The notes under the pieces are model-generated. The model was not told where the DNA came from. It did no database searches and saw only the letters and a list, made by a program, of their open reading frames with translations. Position numbers and translations under genes: made by a program. Below are positions 53,140 through 62,411 of a stretch of 64,000 bases of DNA, piece by piece. Position 1 is the first letter of the stretch, and each line of letters begins with the position of its first letter. Origin of the DNA: Bacillus subtilis (GTDB taxonomy: Bacteria > Pseudomonadota > Alphaproteobacteria > Rhizobiales > Rhizobiaceae); NCBI GenBank assembly GCA_021733665.1, contig JAHREI010000001.1:1-64000 (forward strand), read 5' to 3'.

Positions 53140-53167
53140 AAAAAACCCGCCGAAATGGCGGGTTTTT
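53140..53167 (+). terminator. terminator after the DUF2125 gene
   Basis: AAAACCCGCC and GGCGGGTTTTT arms with T tail. Confidence 0.85.
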
Positions 53168-53189
53168 CATTTTCATATAGTGCAACACA

Positions 53190-53330
53190 AAATCTGAATC
53201 AAAAAGCGATAGACCGCAGCGAAAATGGTAATTTCAAGAACCGGAGCGCAGTGTACTTAAATGTACATGAGCACCGGAAGCACAGAAATTGCCATTTGCA
53301 GCCAAGTATAGCATCTTTTAGATTAGATTT
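53190..53330. repeat. about 140-bp imperfect palindrome (long hairpin)
   Basis: The two halves are near-complements over most of the length, meeting at GTGTACTTAAATGTACA (about 53250-53266). Outward, CCGGAGCGCAG pairs with GAGCACCGG, AATGGTAATTTC with AAATTGCCATT, and AATCTGAATC with GATTAGATT at the outer ends. It does not look like a gene and lies between two genes that read toward each other. It may be a mobile palindrome or a structured RNA. Confidence 0.55.
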
Positions 53331-53332
53331 TA

Positions 53333-53380
53333 GGCTTGCTTGCAGCTTCGCTTATTTTAATGGCTTGCTTGCAGCTTCGC
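53333..53380. repeat. 19-bp direct repeat at the tyrA 3' end
   Basis: GGCTTGCTTGCAGCTTCGC occurs at 53333-53351 and 53362-53380, ten bases apart. The second copy encodes the last AlaAlaSerLys of TyrA; the stop codon is in the spacer. Confidence 0.75.
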
Positions 53381-54284
53381 GGCCAAAGTTCGGCGCATCC
53401 ACTTCCTGACCGGCATCAATAATACCGCGGCGGATGGCACGGGTACGTGTAAACAGGTCAAACAAAGCATCGCCGTCACTCCAGCGGATTGCCCGCTGCA
53501 AGGAAGCCAGATCTTCCGAGAAACGCCCCAGCATTTCCAGAATAGCATCCTTATTATGCAGGCAGACGTCACGCCACATCGTCGGATCAGATGCCGCCAA
53601 ACGAGTAAAGTCACGAAAACCGGAAGCGGAATATTTGATCACTTCGGATTCAGTAACCTTCTCCAGATCATTGGCCGTACCAACAATATTATAGGCAATG
53701 ATATGTGGCAGGTGCGAAACAATCGCCAGCACCAGATCATGATGCTGCGGGTCCATCTGGTCTGTTTTGGAGCCGCAAGCTTCCCAGAATGCATTAAGCT
53801 TTGCCAGCTCAGTGGCATCCGTATCCGGCAAGGGTGTGAGAATACACCAACGATTGATAAACAGATCAGCAAAGCCTGCATCCGGCCCTGAATATTCTGT
53901 ACCGGCAATCGGGTGCCCCGGAATGAAATGCACATTCGACGGCAATTCCGGCTGCATCTGCGTAATCACCGAGCCTTTGGTAGAGCCCACATCGGTGACA
54001 ATTGCACCGGGTTTCAGGCTGCCCGCAATCTGACGGGCAACCAGACCGGACGAGCCGACAGGCACGGACACGATCACCAGATCGGCATCCTGCACCGCAA
54101 CGGCATTATCCGTGGTGTAGCTGTCGCCCAGCCCCAGTTCTTCAGCGCGTTTCAGCGTTTCCGGACTGCGGGTAGCAATAGCAATATGACCGGCCAGACC
54201 CTCACGGCGAATGACACGAGCCAGCGACGAACCGATCAGACCAATACCGATCAGCGCAATTTTATTAAAATGAATATCAGACAT
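53352..54284 (-). CDS. tyrA: prephenate/arogenate dehydrogenase
   Basis: A 310-residue tyrosine biosynthesis enzyme. The NAD loop IGIGLIGSSLARVIRREG starts near residue 11, and TDVGSTKGSVI and FIPGHPIAGTEYSGPDAGFADLF hold the active-site His and substrate contacts. No chorismate mutase domain is fused. It starts one base after the hisC stop, so the two are an operon, as in related genera. Whether it prefers prephenate or arogenate is not visible. Confidence 0.94.
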   Translation of the reverse strand: MSDIHFNKIALIGIGLIGSSLARVIRREGLAGHIAIATRSPETLKRAEELGLGDSYTTDNAVAVQDADLVIVSVPVGSSGLVARQIAGSLKPGAIVTDVGSTKGSVITQMQPELPSNVHFIPGHPIAGTEYSGPDAGFADLFINRWCILTPLPDTDATELAKLNAFWEACGSKTDQMDPQHHDLVLAIVSHLPHIIAYNIVGTANDLEKVTESEVIKYSASGFRDFTRLAASDPTMWRDVCLHNKDAILEMLGRFSEDLASLQRAIRWSDGDALFDLFTRTRAIRRGIIDAGQEVDAPNFGREAASKPLK

Positions 54285-54285
54285 A

Positions 54286-55395
54286 TCAGGACTTCAAAAA
54301 TTCTGTAAGAGCGGCAATCACGCCGCGATTGGCTTCTTCCGAGCCGATGCTCATCCGCAGGGCTTCAGGGAAGCCATAGGATGTGACACGACGCAGAATA
54401 TATCCCTTGGACTGCAGATACTCGTCGGCTTTGGCAGCAGACTTGTTCTGCGTGTCAGGGAAATGCACCAGCAGGAAGTTGGTAACCGATGGCGTCACCT
54501 TCAGGCCGAGTTTAGTGAACTCGTCTGTCAGCCATTGCGCCCATTCTGCATTGTAAGCACAAGCCTTCTGTACATGATCACGGTCACGGATTGCCGCTGT
54601 ACCGGCAGCAATCGCCGCGCTGTTCATGTTGAAAGGTCCGCGAATACGGTTCACCGCATCTGTGACATGCAAAGGTGCATACATCCAGCCGATACGCAAA
54701 GCAGGCAACCCGTGGATCTTCGAGAAAGTGCGGGTCATCACCACATTATCGCTCGCAGAGACCAGCGCCACACCGGCTTCATAATCGTTCTTGCGCACAT
54801 ATTCCGCGTAGGCAGCATCCAACACCAGCAGAACATGCGGTGGCAGACCGGCATGCAGACGCTTCACTTCCTCAAACGGCACATAAGTACCGGTCGGATT
54901 GCCCGGATTGGTGATGAAAACAACCTTGGTCTTGTCAGTGACAGCAGCAAGCACCGCATCCACATCAATCACGGTGTCATTTTCTTTGACGATAACCGGC
55001 TTTGCCCCCGCAGCCAGTGTCTGGATTTTATAAACCAGAAAGCCGTGATCGGTGAAAATCGCCTCGTCACCCGGTGCCAGATAGGTCTGGCACAACAGGC
55101 TGAGCAACTCATCGGAGCCGTTACCACAAAGAATGTTCTCAATATTCAGACCCTGCGTTTCCGCAATCGCCTGGCGCAAAGCGGTAACTTCGCCGTCCGG
55201 ATAAGAGCTTAGATAATGATCGGTTGCACGATAGGCTTCAACGGCATGCGGGCTTGCACCCAGCGGGCTTTCATTGGCAGACAGCTTGTGGATCTTGGCA
55301 ACACCCTGAACAGTGGCTTTACCAGGAACATAAGCAGCAATATCCATGACGCCGGCTTTAGGTGTCGGGCGTTGAGCTTTCGCGAAATCGTTCAT
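54286..55395 (-). CDS. hisC: histidinol-phosphate / aromatic aminotransferase
   Basis: A class II PLP aminotransferase of 369 residues. The PLP lysine is Lys226 in [16 protein letters not shown], and [11 protein letters not shown] and DAAYAEYV carry other PLP contacts. In this setting, next to tyrA, it may also act on phenylpyruvate or 4-hydroxyphenylpyruvate, so its dual role in histidine and aromatic synthesis is likely. Start set at the second of two adjacent Met codons (55395). Confidence 0.93.
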   Translation of the reverse strand: MNDFAKAQRPTPKAGVMDIAAYVPGKATVQGVAKIHKLSANESPLGASPHAVEAYRATDHYLSSYPDGEVTALRQAIAETQGLNIENILCGNGSDELLSLLCQTYLAPGDEAIFTDHGFLVYKIQTLAAGAKPVIVKENDTVIDVDAVLAAVTDKTKVVFITNPGNPTGTYVPFEEVKRLHAGLPPHVLLVLDAAYAEYVRKNDYEAGVALVSASDNVVMTRTFSKIHGLPALRIGWMYAPLHVTDAVNRIRGPFNMNSAAIAAGTAAIRDRDHVQKACAYNAEWAQWLTDEFTKLGLKVTPSVTNFLLVHFPDTQNKSAAKADEYLQSKGYILRRVTSYGFPEALRMSIGSEEANRGVIAALTEFLKS

Positions 55396-55709
55396 CATTC
55401 TTATCCAATATTAAGAGCCTGTATTGTTGAAAGTGAGTATTCTTGAAACAACATAGCGGATCATCAGTACCGGCAAGAAAAGTCCGGAAATATCTCCGAT
55501 ATGCGATTTGACCCTAGCGGCATAAACCGCATCGCAGAACAAGTCGAGAAGAAACCTTAACTTTCAGCTCTCTACACCGCTGGCGTCGCTAAATTTTGAT
55601 TTCAGACCACTAGATTCTTTACTTTATAACCATATCATGCCCATTAAGTTGATCCGACTTCATGGTGCACTGCTCACACGCACCACAGATTCAAAAGCAT
55701 ACGTATTTT
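55396..55709. other. 314-bp divergent interval hisC-metX
   Basis: No gene is seen. It contains a TGCGAT / ATCGCA stem (about 55502-55536) and the pair GATTTGACC (55505) and ACAAGTCG (55539), which resemble the paired segments of a SAM-II riboswitch, but the core CTTGCAGC segment is missing and metX begins 165 bp later. Confidence 0.3.
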
Positions 55710-56891
55710 ATGACTCAATCCGCTGAAACCACCGCCCCGTCAGATAGCCGTAATCAGGAGGCTGTTCAGCCGAATAGCCCTGTGGTTTATTTTGGTGGGG
55801 ACAAACCGCTGCAACTCGATAGCGGCTCTGTTCTGAGCCCGTTTCAGCTCGCCTATCAGTCCTATGGCACGCTCAATGCCGATAAAAGCAACGCAATTCT
55901 GATCTGTCATGCCCTGACCGGCGATCAGCATGTGGCTAACACCAATCCGCTCACCGGCAAAGAAGGCTGGTGGACGTCGCTTGTCGGCCCCGGCAAACCA
56001 ATCGATACTGACCGTTATTTCGTGCTCTGCTCCAATGTGATCGGCAGCTGCATGGGTTCAACCGGCCCTGCATCGATCAATCCGGCAACCGGAAAACCCT
56101 ATGCGCTTGATCTGCCGATTATCACCATCGGCGATATGGTGCGGGCACAGGCGATGCTGGTGGAACATTTCGGTATTGAACAATTGCTGGCCGTGGTCGG
56201 CGGCTCTGTCGGCGGCATGCAGGTGCTGCAATGGGCATCAAGCTATCCGGATAAGGTTTTCTCGGCGGTGGTACTGGCCAGCGGTGCGCGCTTGTCTGCG
56301 CAAAATATCGCCTTTAACGAAGTCGGTCGTCAGGCCGTGATGGCTGATCCGCTCTGGCTCAACGGACAATATCTGACCCAATCTGATACAGTCCCGCGCA
56401 AAGGCCTGTCCGTTGCCCGTATGGCAGCGCATATTACCTATTTGTCTGAAGCCGCACTGCATCGTAAATTCGGTCGTAATCTTCAGGATCGTCCGAATAT
56501 TACCTTCGGTTTTGAAGCCGACTTCCAGATTGAGAGCTATCTGCGTCATCAGGGTAATAGTTTCGTTGACCGCTTTGATGCCAACTCATATCTCTATCTG
56601 ACCCGTGCCATGGACTATTTCGATATGGCAGCAGAGCATAACGGTTTACTTGCCTCTGCATTTACCGGCACTAAAACCCGCTTCTTTGTCGCCTCTTTCT
56701 CCAGCGACTGGTTGTTCCCGACCTCTGAGAGCCGTCTGGTTGTCCATGCGCTCAATGCGGCCGGTGCTTCTGTTTCCTTTGTCGAGATTGAAACCGATCG
56801 CGGCCATGATGCCTTCCTGCTCGATGAGCCTGTCCTGTTCTCAACAGTAGACGGTTTCATCCGCTCTGCAGCCCGCGCGAAAGGTCTGTAA
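55710..56891 (+). CDS. metX: homoserine O-acetyltransferase
   Basis: A 393-residue alpha/beta hydrolase that acetylates (or in some relatives succinylates) homoserine for methionine synthesis. The nucleophile elbow GGSVGGMQ has Ser166, and the C-terminal RGHDAFLLD supplies His; the Asp is in the preceding DWLFP strand. I chose the ATG at 55710; a 16-residue longer frame exists. Four bases separate it from metW, a conserved pair. Confidence 0.95.
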   Translation: MTQSAETTAPSDSRNQEAVQPNSPVVYFGGDKPLQLDSGSVLSPFQLAYQSYGTLNADKSNAILICHALTGDQHVANTNPLTGKEGWWTSLVGPGKPIDTDRYFVLCSNVIGSCMGSTGPASINPATGKPYALDLPIITIGDMVRAQAMLVEHFGIEQLLAVVGGSVGGMQVLQWASSYPDKVFSAVVLASGARLSAQNIAFNEVGRQAVMADPLWLNGQYLTQSDTVPRKGLSVARMAAHITYLSEAALHRKFGRNLQDRPNITFGFEADFQIESYLRHQGNSFVDRFDANSYLYLTRAMDYFDMAAEHNGLLASAFTGTKTRFFVASFSSDWLFPTSESRLVVHALNAAGASVSFVEIETDRGHDAFLLDEPVLFSTVDGFIRSAARAKGL

Positions 56892-56895
56892 TCCC

Positions 56896-57567
56896 ATGAC
56901 TGATACGAAAGCCGGAACCGGCGATACGACACTTTTCGCACAGAATGCCACGGAAAATCTGCATATCCATAACCGCGTCGATTTCGACATTATCGCATCA
57001 CTGGTGCGTCCGGGCACACGCGTGCTGGATGTCGGCTGCAGCGATGGCGAATTGCTGCAATTGCTGCGCGATACACGAAATGTCGACGGGCGCGGTGTTG
57101 AACTATCGCAAAGCGGTGTGAACCAGTGCCTGATGCGCGGCCTGTCAGTGATACAGGGCGATGCTGATCGTGATCTGGTCTATTATCCGGATTCCAGTTT
57201 TGATTATGTAGTGCTGTCACAGACTTTGCAGGCCACCCTCAATCCGAAAAAAGTGCTGAGTGAATTGCTGCGTATCGGTGAGCGCGCGATCGTCTCCATT
57301 CCGAATTTCGGCTATTGGCGTGTACGTGGCTCATTGCTGTTTCGCGGCCGTATGCCCGTTACCAAAGAACTGCCATTCAGCTGGTATGATACGCCGAATA
57401 TTCACTTTTGCACGATCCGCGATTTTGTGGATATGACAGAAGAGGTTGGCGCGACTGTAGAAGATGCCGTGGCATTGAACCGTAACGGCGAGCGCATGCC
57501 GTTCAGCCTGCCATGGGGCATGTGGAACCTGCTCGGCCAGCAGGCTGTGTTTCTGCTGAAGCGCTAG
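56896..57567 (+). CDS. metW: methionine biosynthesis protein MetW
   Basis: A 223-residue class I methyltransferase-fold protein that is needed with MetX for homoserine acylation. The SAM-like motif VLDVGCSDGELLQLLRD and the SFDYVVLSQTLQATLNPKKV segment are typical. It starts four bases after metX, so they are co-translated. Its stop TAG is at the edge of a palindromic element. Confidence 0.95.
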   Translation: MTDTKAGTGDTTLFAQNATENLHIHNRVDFDIIASLVRPGTRVLDVGCSDGELLQLLRDTRNVDGRGVELSQSGVNQCLMRGLSVIQGDADRDLVYYPDSSFDYVVLSQTLQATLNPKKVLSELLRIGERAIVSIPNFGYWRVRGSLLFRGRMPVTKELPFSWYDTPNIHFCTIRDFVDMTEEVGATVEDAVALNRNGERMPFSLPWGMWNLLGQQAVFLLKR

Positions 57568-57668
57568 AGCGGTTTCAGTTAATATTGAACCGTTGAAACC
57601 GCTCTATCTTTTTATCATTACGCGCATTTTGTTCCGAAAACCGCTTCACACTTTTCGGAATGAGCTCT
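57565..57668. repeat. RIME-like palindromic element that supplies the metW stop codon
   Basis: TAGAGCGGTTTCA pairs with TGAAACCGCTCTA (57565-57605); the second module has TTCCGAAAACCGCTTCACAC and TTTTCGGAATGAGCTCTA. The first TAG is the stop of metW. Confidence 0.65.
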
Positions 57669-57689
57669 AAACAGGCTTCCTGCTCCGAA

Positions 57690-58469
57690 TTATTTGGCGG
57701 AGCGCTCACGGGAATCGTGAATTGTCACTTTCACCGGTTGCTGGCGTGCCGTTCCCTGCGGCGTCAGCACCGGCACGAAAACGCGTCGTGACGAGCGCTT
57801 GAGTACGGGCAACCCCTGATAAAGACGCTTATGCGCCTCTCCGATCATCACACCACCAAAGAGCGGCCAGAGGCGGGTGCCGACACTCTCTATCAGGCCG
57901 GACGATTGTTGCAACCAACGCCAGCGTGTAGGTGGCACATGCAATGCATTGACAACTTTGCCCGGTGTGAAATTCGCTTCTCTGAAAGCCTGAAGCAATT
58001 GTCCGCGACTGAAGGGGCGGCCGCTGCCGAAAGGTGTGTGCTCCATCCGTGCCCAGACGCCACGGCGGTTCGGCACAACAACAATCAGCTGACCGTTTGG
58101 TGACAAAACACGCCAGATTTCTTTCAGGGTTTCCGAGCTGCTTTCCGAAAATTCAAGCGTATGCACCAGCAGAATACGATCAACAGAACTGTCCGGCAAA
58201 GGCAGCTCTTCATCATAAACCAATGCAGTACTCAATGCCTGATCATGCGGCCAGCCGGTCGCGCCCTGCCTTGCAGGCATAAAAGCAAAGGCACGCTCCG
58301 CACGGGATGCGAAATGATTAAGATAAGGCAGCGTATAGCCAATGCCGACAAGCCGCTCCTGCGGCATCGGCAACCATAAAGGGTCGAGTGCAGAAGTAAT
58401 GACCGAGGCCGCTAATTTACCCAGAGCCGTTGCGTAAAATGATTGCAGCTCAATAATATCCAGATGCAT
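57690..58469 (-). CDS. class I SAM-dependent methyltransferase
   Basis: A 259-residue protein. GIGYTLPYLNHFASRAERAF is a SAM-binding-like segment, and SSVDRILLVHTLEFSESSSE and LSPNGQLIVVVPNRRGVWAR are post-I motifs of the methyltransferase-11 family. It lacks a strict GxGxG pattern. In related genomes a glyoxalase II gene is often next to this gene (from memory), but none is here. The C-terminal half is positively charged. No substrate is inferred. Confidence 0.85.
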   Translation of the reverse strand: MHLDIIELQSFYATALGKLAASVITSALDPLWLPMPQERLVGIGYTLPYLNHFASRAERAFAFMPARQGATGWPHDQALSTALVYDEELPLPDSSVDRILLVHTLEFSESSSETLKEIWRVLSPNGQLIVVVPNRRGVWARMEHTPFGSGRPFSRGQLLQAFREANFTPGKVVNALHVPPTRWRWLQQSSGLIESVGTRLWPLFGGVMIGEAHKRLYQGLPVLKRSSRRVFVPVLTPQGTARQQPVKVTIHDSRERSAK

Positions 58470-58554
58470 CATTTATCCTGAAACAATAAAAGCAATCTCA
58501 ACTGCACTGCTCAAATGCGCTTCACTGGTGCGAGTACCGGCATTCCGCCATTCA

Positions 58555-58818
58555 CTATTGCCAGCAGCCGAGGTTTTTGCCTTTGAGGTTATGGGAGTCG
58601 ATTTCCATAATCAGCGCAGGATCATCACGCATCAGCATATAATAGGCGCGCTGCTTCAGATTGATTTTCTGCCAGCCCGCGCATTCTTTCGGCAATTCCA
58701 CTTGTTCAATCGTGACTTTTTCAGTCCATGCGGTCGCTGTTCCTGTGCAGCCTGCCAGCAAAGCGATCAGAGGCAGACACAACAACCTGACATTAAAACC
58801 CTGTCGGCGCTCAAACAT
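58555..58818 (-). CDS. small lipoprotein resembling phage lysis-region proteins
   Basis: A protein of about 87 residues (ATG at 58818; longer frame from 58872). The N-terminus has a lipobox LLAGC preceded by a hydrophobic stretch CLPLIALLAG, and the mature part has CAGWQKINLK and ends DSHNLKGKNLGCW. The ending is characteristic of short proteins next to holin/endolysin genes in Hyphomicrobiales prophages. It stands alone here with no phage gene beside it, so it looks like a remnant or a domesticated gene. Start choice is uncertain, because neither start has a good ribosome site. Confidence 0.6.
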   Translation of the reverse strand: MFERRQGFNVRLLCLPLIALLAGCTGTATAWTEKVTIEQVELPKECAGWQKINLKQRAYYMLMRDDPALIMEIDSHNLKGKNLGCWQ

Positions 58819-58918
58819 AAACATCAAAACCGGCACTCCGGAAACCGTTGCAATTTTATACCGGGATTTCAAAGAACGTCAGACTACGCTCTTTATCCAA
58901 GCCTGACGGTACAACACT

Positions 58919-59198
58919 TTAAAACACGGTAACAGTGCGAAAACAACAATCCTGATGATAATCACATTATCCGCATATTGCAAAATTGATATCAAAGTAA
59001 AATCTAAATAAGCATAAATTAAAATAAATTCACACATCTTATAAATTATATTGCTTAATACACAATATAGGAAATTAAATAATATAATTGCAAAATATAT
59101 ATTCAAAAAATGTCTTTAAATAAAAATCAAAAAGCAGCATAGTTAAGTTGCATACTGATTTTATACATTTATTTCCATCAACACTTACGGGAATGCTC
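58919..59198. other. AT-rich non-coding region upstream of aqpZ
   Basis: Positions about 58940-59140 are strikingly AT-rich, well above the neighbouring genes, with many TA steps and A/T tracts. No gene is convincing. It may be a promoter region bound by a nucleoid protein (MucR type), or DNA of foreign origin. Confidence 0.5.
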
Positions 59199-59903
59199 AT
59201 GCAAAACACTCCCTCTATGATGAATAAATTATCAGCAGAATGTTTCGGAACTTTCTGGCTGGTCTTCGGTGGCTGCGGCAGTGCCGTTCTTGCAGCTGCT
59301 TTTCCTGAACTGGGCATCGGCTTTGCCGGTGTTGCTCTCGCCTTCGGTCTGACAGTGCTGACAATGGCTTATGCCGTAGGCGGCATTTCCGGCGGGCATT
59401 TCAATCCCGCTGTTACACTTGGTCTCACGCTGGGCGGACGTTTTGAAGCCAAAGACCTTATACCTTACTGGGTCGCGCAACTGGTTGGCGGCATTCTCGC
59501 CGCAGCCATTCTATTCTTCATTGCCAGCGGCAAGGCCGATTTCAGTGCAGGCGGCTTCGCCTCAAACGGCTACGGAGACTTATCTCCGGGCAAATACAGC
59601 CTTGGCGCAGCTCTTGCCATTGAAGTGGTACTGACTGCCTTCTTCCTGATTATTATTCTCGGCTCCACCTCGTCACGGGCACCGGCCGGTTTTGCACCGA
59701 TTGCTATCGGCCTCGGATTGACATTGATCCACCTGATCTCAATTCCGGTGACCAATACTTCCGTTAATCCGGCGCGCTCTACAGCAGCAGCCCTGTTTGC
59801 AGACACTGCTGCAATCAGCCAACTCTGGTTGTTCTGGATTGCTCCGCTGATCGGTGCAGCACTTGGCGCCATCATCTGGAAGGGCTTGCTCAACAAGGAT
59901 TGA
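59199..59903 (+). CDS. aqpZ: aquaporin Z (water channel)
   Basis: A 234-residue six-helix MIP channel. The two NPA boxes are [10 protein letters not shown] and [12 protein letters not shown]. The selectivity-filter Phe, His ([11 protein letters not shown]), Thr and Arg (NPAR) are consistent with a strict water channel. I chose the ATG at 59199 because GGGA precedes it; alternatives are 59193, 59217 and 59220. It may be osmotically regulated through the AT-rich region upstream. Confidence 0.94.
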   Translation: MQNTPSMMNKLSAECFGTFWLVFGGCGSAVLAAAFPELGIGFAGVALAFGLTVLTMAYAVGGISGGHFNPAVTLGLTLGGRFEAKDLIPYWVAQLVGGILAAAILFFIASGKADFSAGGFASNGYGDLSPGKYSLGAALAIEVVLTAFFLIIILGSTSSRAPAGFAPIAIGLGLTLIHLISIPVTNTSVNPARSTAAALFADTAAISQLWLFWIAPLIGAALGAIIWKGLLNKD

Positions 59904-59917
59904 AATACAGCTAATAA

Positions 59918-59942
59918 AAAAGGCCGTCTGTGACGGCCTTTA
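59918..59942. terminator. terminator between aqpZ and the TerB-like gene
   Basis: AAAGGCCGTC and GACGGCCTTT arms; the strong T run is on the minus-strand side, so it mainly ends the TerB-like gene. Confidence 0.75.
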
Positions 59943-59972
59943 ACATTTATGCATCAAAGCGACTGGCTGTCA

Positions 59973-60509
59973 TCAGTCAGCTTTTTCAGCCTCTGTACTA
60001 TTTGGCGCTTCAGCTTTTGGCAAAGATGCCAGCGCATCGCGCATTGATTGTGCACGTTCAGCGACGCGTAATTTCAAGCCGATACGCTGCTGCTGATCAA
60101 CACCGATCAGTTCCGCGATCCGCCACATAATATTATCTTCAATCTCACCGACATCCCCGTCGGCATAGACCATTTCCCACAGCACTTCGATAAAGTGCAG
60201 GCGTGCAGGCACATCCAGATGCCGCTTCAAAACACTGGTAAAGCGGTAGAGATCAATTGATTCCTGATCAGCGGCTTCCGCGGCCTTGATCAGCGCCTGC
60301 AAATCATCACCTTGCAGGTCATAGGCTTGCGAAAGCAGATCAGACAGGCGTTTGCGCTCTTTTTCATGCTGCTCGCCATCCGCTTCAATCACATGAAACA
60401 TCAAGGCTGCCGCAGCCAGTCGCGGATCTTCATCAGAGAATGTTTGCTTTTTCTTAGCGGAATCCAAGCCCGGTAATTCTTTGAATAAACTGATCAGACG
60501 CTCAAACAT
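59973..60509 (-). CDS. TerB-like protein
   Basis: A 178-residue alpha-helical TerB/COG4103-type protein: AAAALMFHVIEADGEQHEKE and VLWEMVYADGDVGEIEDNIM carry two acidic metal-binding-like repeats. Despite the family name (tellurite resistance) no ter operon is here. Function unknown. Confidence 0.88.
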   Translation of the reverse strand: MFERLISLFKELPGLDSAKKKQTFSDEDPRLAAAALMFHVIEADGEQHEKERKRLSDLLSQAYDLQGDDLQALIKAAEAADQESIDLYRFTSVLKRHLDVPARLHFIEVLWEMVYADGDVGEIEDNIMWRIAELIGVDQQQRIGLKLRVAERAQSMRDALASLPKAEAPNSTEAEKAD

Positions 60510-60683
60510 ACATACTCCAGTGCCTATACCCAGCCCGTAACAGGCCTGACCATAGTGTACACATAGTGGAGAGCCAAGCGCAGAGCCGTGTTTTGCAGTC
60601 TTCGCAGGTACTAAACTTTCGCAGAGTCACCAAGCAGCAACAAAAAGCCGGTTTTTGGCCTGTATTCCGGATAAAATACCCGA

Positions 60684-62387
60684 TCAGAAGAGACGGAATT
60701 TCTCATCCTTGCGAGGCTGTTCCTTTGTATCCGCAGGCACACCTGGATCATCCACGATCAGATTATGCTGAATATCTTGCTTTTCAGCCTTGTCCGGCAG
60801 GCTTTTCTGTACAGCCTGCAGTGCAGGATTATCTGTCACTTCATCCAGGATTGTCACTTTAGCTTTTAGCAAATCACTCTTTGCTTTTTGTGGTTCGGCT
60901 TTTGGTGCAACCGGTTTTTCTGGCTCCAGTTCGACAGAGATAACCTCGGCATCATCCGTATCAAAACGGAATGCCGGTTCATCCGTACTATAATCCTCAG
61001 CCTCATTGCGAACATAACTGACGGGCAGAAACTCTCCCTCCAGATCATTCCCATCCAGAAGCGGCGCTGCTTCGCCGCTCATTGCTGTCAGCGGCACCTT
61101 CCATTCAAAGGCATTCAACCGCCCTGTTACCGGAGAAGCCGGAGCCCATTGTGCAGATACCACGCCATCAGCAGTCCATGCCGGATCACGCGGCGCTTTA
61201 ACAGCCTGAGCCAGCCATTCCCGCACACGCCCCTGATCTCCGGTCTGAGCTTCTTCAATATCAGCCATCAGCAGATAGGCGCTTTCACGCGGGGCAGATT
61301 TCAATGCCGCTTCTGCACTTTCCCGTGCCAGCTTCAGTTCTCCGGCATCCAATGCTGCGCGGGCAACAACCAGCGCAGATTCTACATGATGATTGCGCAG
61401 ACTTGCGAGATGACGGGCTTTTTTCAGACGATCCAGCGCCGTGTCTCCGGAACGGCCATGAATATAAGCATCCGCGATTTCCGGATGCGGTTCACGCTTC
61501 CACACAGTTTCCAGCAAGCGGTTGCCTTTGCGGATATGACCGTCGCGCAGATAGCAACGCGCAGCGATCAAAGCAGCCGGTATCAGTTCTGGCTCCAGCT
61601 TATAGGCTTCTGTCGCCGCCTCACGGGATGCAGCGGCATCCGTATCGAAACTCTTCATCGCCTGTGCCGTCAGCAACACCGCGCGGTTACGTTTGAGCAT
61701 ATCACGGGCTGTTTTGCCGTCTTTGCCATAAGGGATCGTGGCTTTGCGTGCCTCCAATACCCGCAAAGCCCCCTGAACATCGCCCTGCAACACCTTATGC
61801 CCCAGAACGGCATTGCTTGCCCATTCCAGCTGCGGCGCCATCGTGCTGGCTTCCTGTGCATATTGAAATGCGGCTTCCTGCACACCTTCACGACTGGCCT
61901 CAAGGTAAAGACCGCGCAAACCCAATAACTTGGTTTCCGGATCGGCAATCATTTCCTCAAAATAACGACGCAAATCTTCCTTGCGCCCTTCCAGCAAAGC
62001 AGTCTGGGCATCGAGCAGACGGATCAACGGCTCCTGATCAACGCTGAGCAATTTGGAAGCTTGTTTGCTCATACGCCTCGCGGCCTCTGCATCACCTGCA
62101 CCGGCTGCAATCAAACCTGTTGAAAGCGACTGATAACCGCGATCGCGTTTGCGTGCACGGAAATGGCGCTGCAAAATATACGGCGAACGCACCAGATTTT
62201 TGACAACCCACCACAACAGCATGGCACAGGCAATCGCTGCAACAACCATGCTGGCAGCCGTCATCAGAGAAATATTGTGCCGCTCTCCGGCAAAGGTAAA
62301 GACCAGATCTCCCGGACGATCCGCGAGCCAGCCGAACCCCAACCCCAGCGCTGCCACAACAACAAGAAACAGGATTACCCGTATCAT
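60684..62387 (-). CDS. hemY: HemY N-terminal domain / TPR membrane protein
   Basis: A 567-residue protein with two N-terminal helices (about 5-20 and 40-62), tetratricopeptide repeats to about residue 420, and a disordered acidic C-terminal tail. This matches alphaproteobacterial HemY, named from its neighbourhood in haem synthesis but with no proven enzymatic role; it is not protoporphyrinogen oxidase. It follows the mitofilin-like gene by 24 bp. Confidence 0.92.
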   Translation of the reverse strand: MIRVILFLVVVAALGLGFGWLADRPGDLVFTFAGERHNISLMTAASMVVAAIACAMLLWWVVKNLVRSPYILQRHFRARKRDRGYQSLSTGLIAAGAGDAEAARRMSKQASKLLSVDQEPLIRLLDAQTALLEGRKEDLRRYFEEMIADPETKLLGLRGLYLEASREGVQEAAFQYAQEASTMAPQLEWASNAVLGHKVLQGDVQGALRVLEARKATIPYGKDGKTARDMLKRNRAVLLTAQAMKSFDTDAAASREAATEAYKLEPELIPAALIAARCYLRDGHIRKGNRLLETVWKREPHPEIADAYIHGRSGDTALDRLKKARHLASLRNHHVESALVVARAALDAGELKLARESAEAALKSAPRESAYLLMADIEEAQTGDQGRVREWLAQAVKAPRDPAWTADGVVSAQWAPASPVTGRLNAFEWKVPLTAMSGEAAPLLDGNDLEGEFLPVSYVRNEAEDYSTDEPAFRFDTDDAEVISVELEPEKPVAPKAEPQKAKSDLLKAKVTILDEVTDNPALQAVQKSLPDKAEKQDIQHNLIVDDPGVPADTKEQPRKDEKFRLF

Positions 62388-62411
62388 ACCGTTCTCCTTT
62401 TCTTGTTTCGC

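Noticed and set aside
58982-59000. TTGATATCAA in the AT-rich region as an FNR box
   Set aside because: The halves have no 4-base spacer, so it is not an FNR/FixK site; short AT-rich palindromes are expected here by chance.
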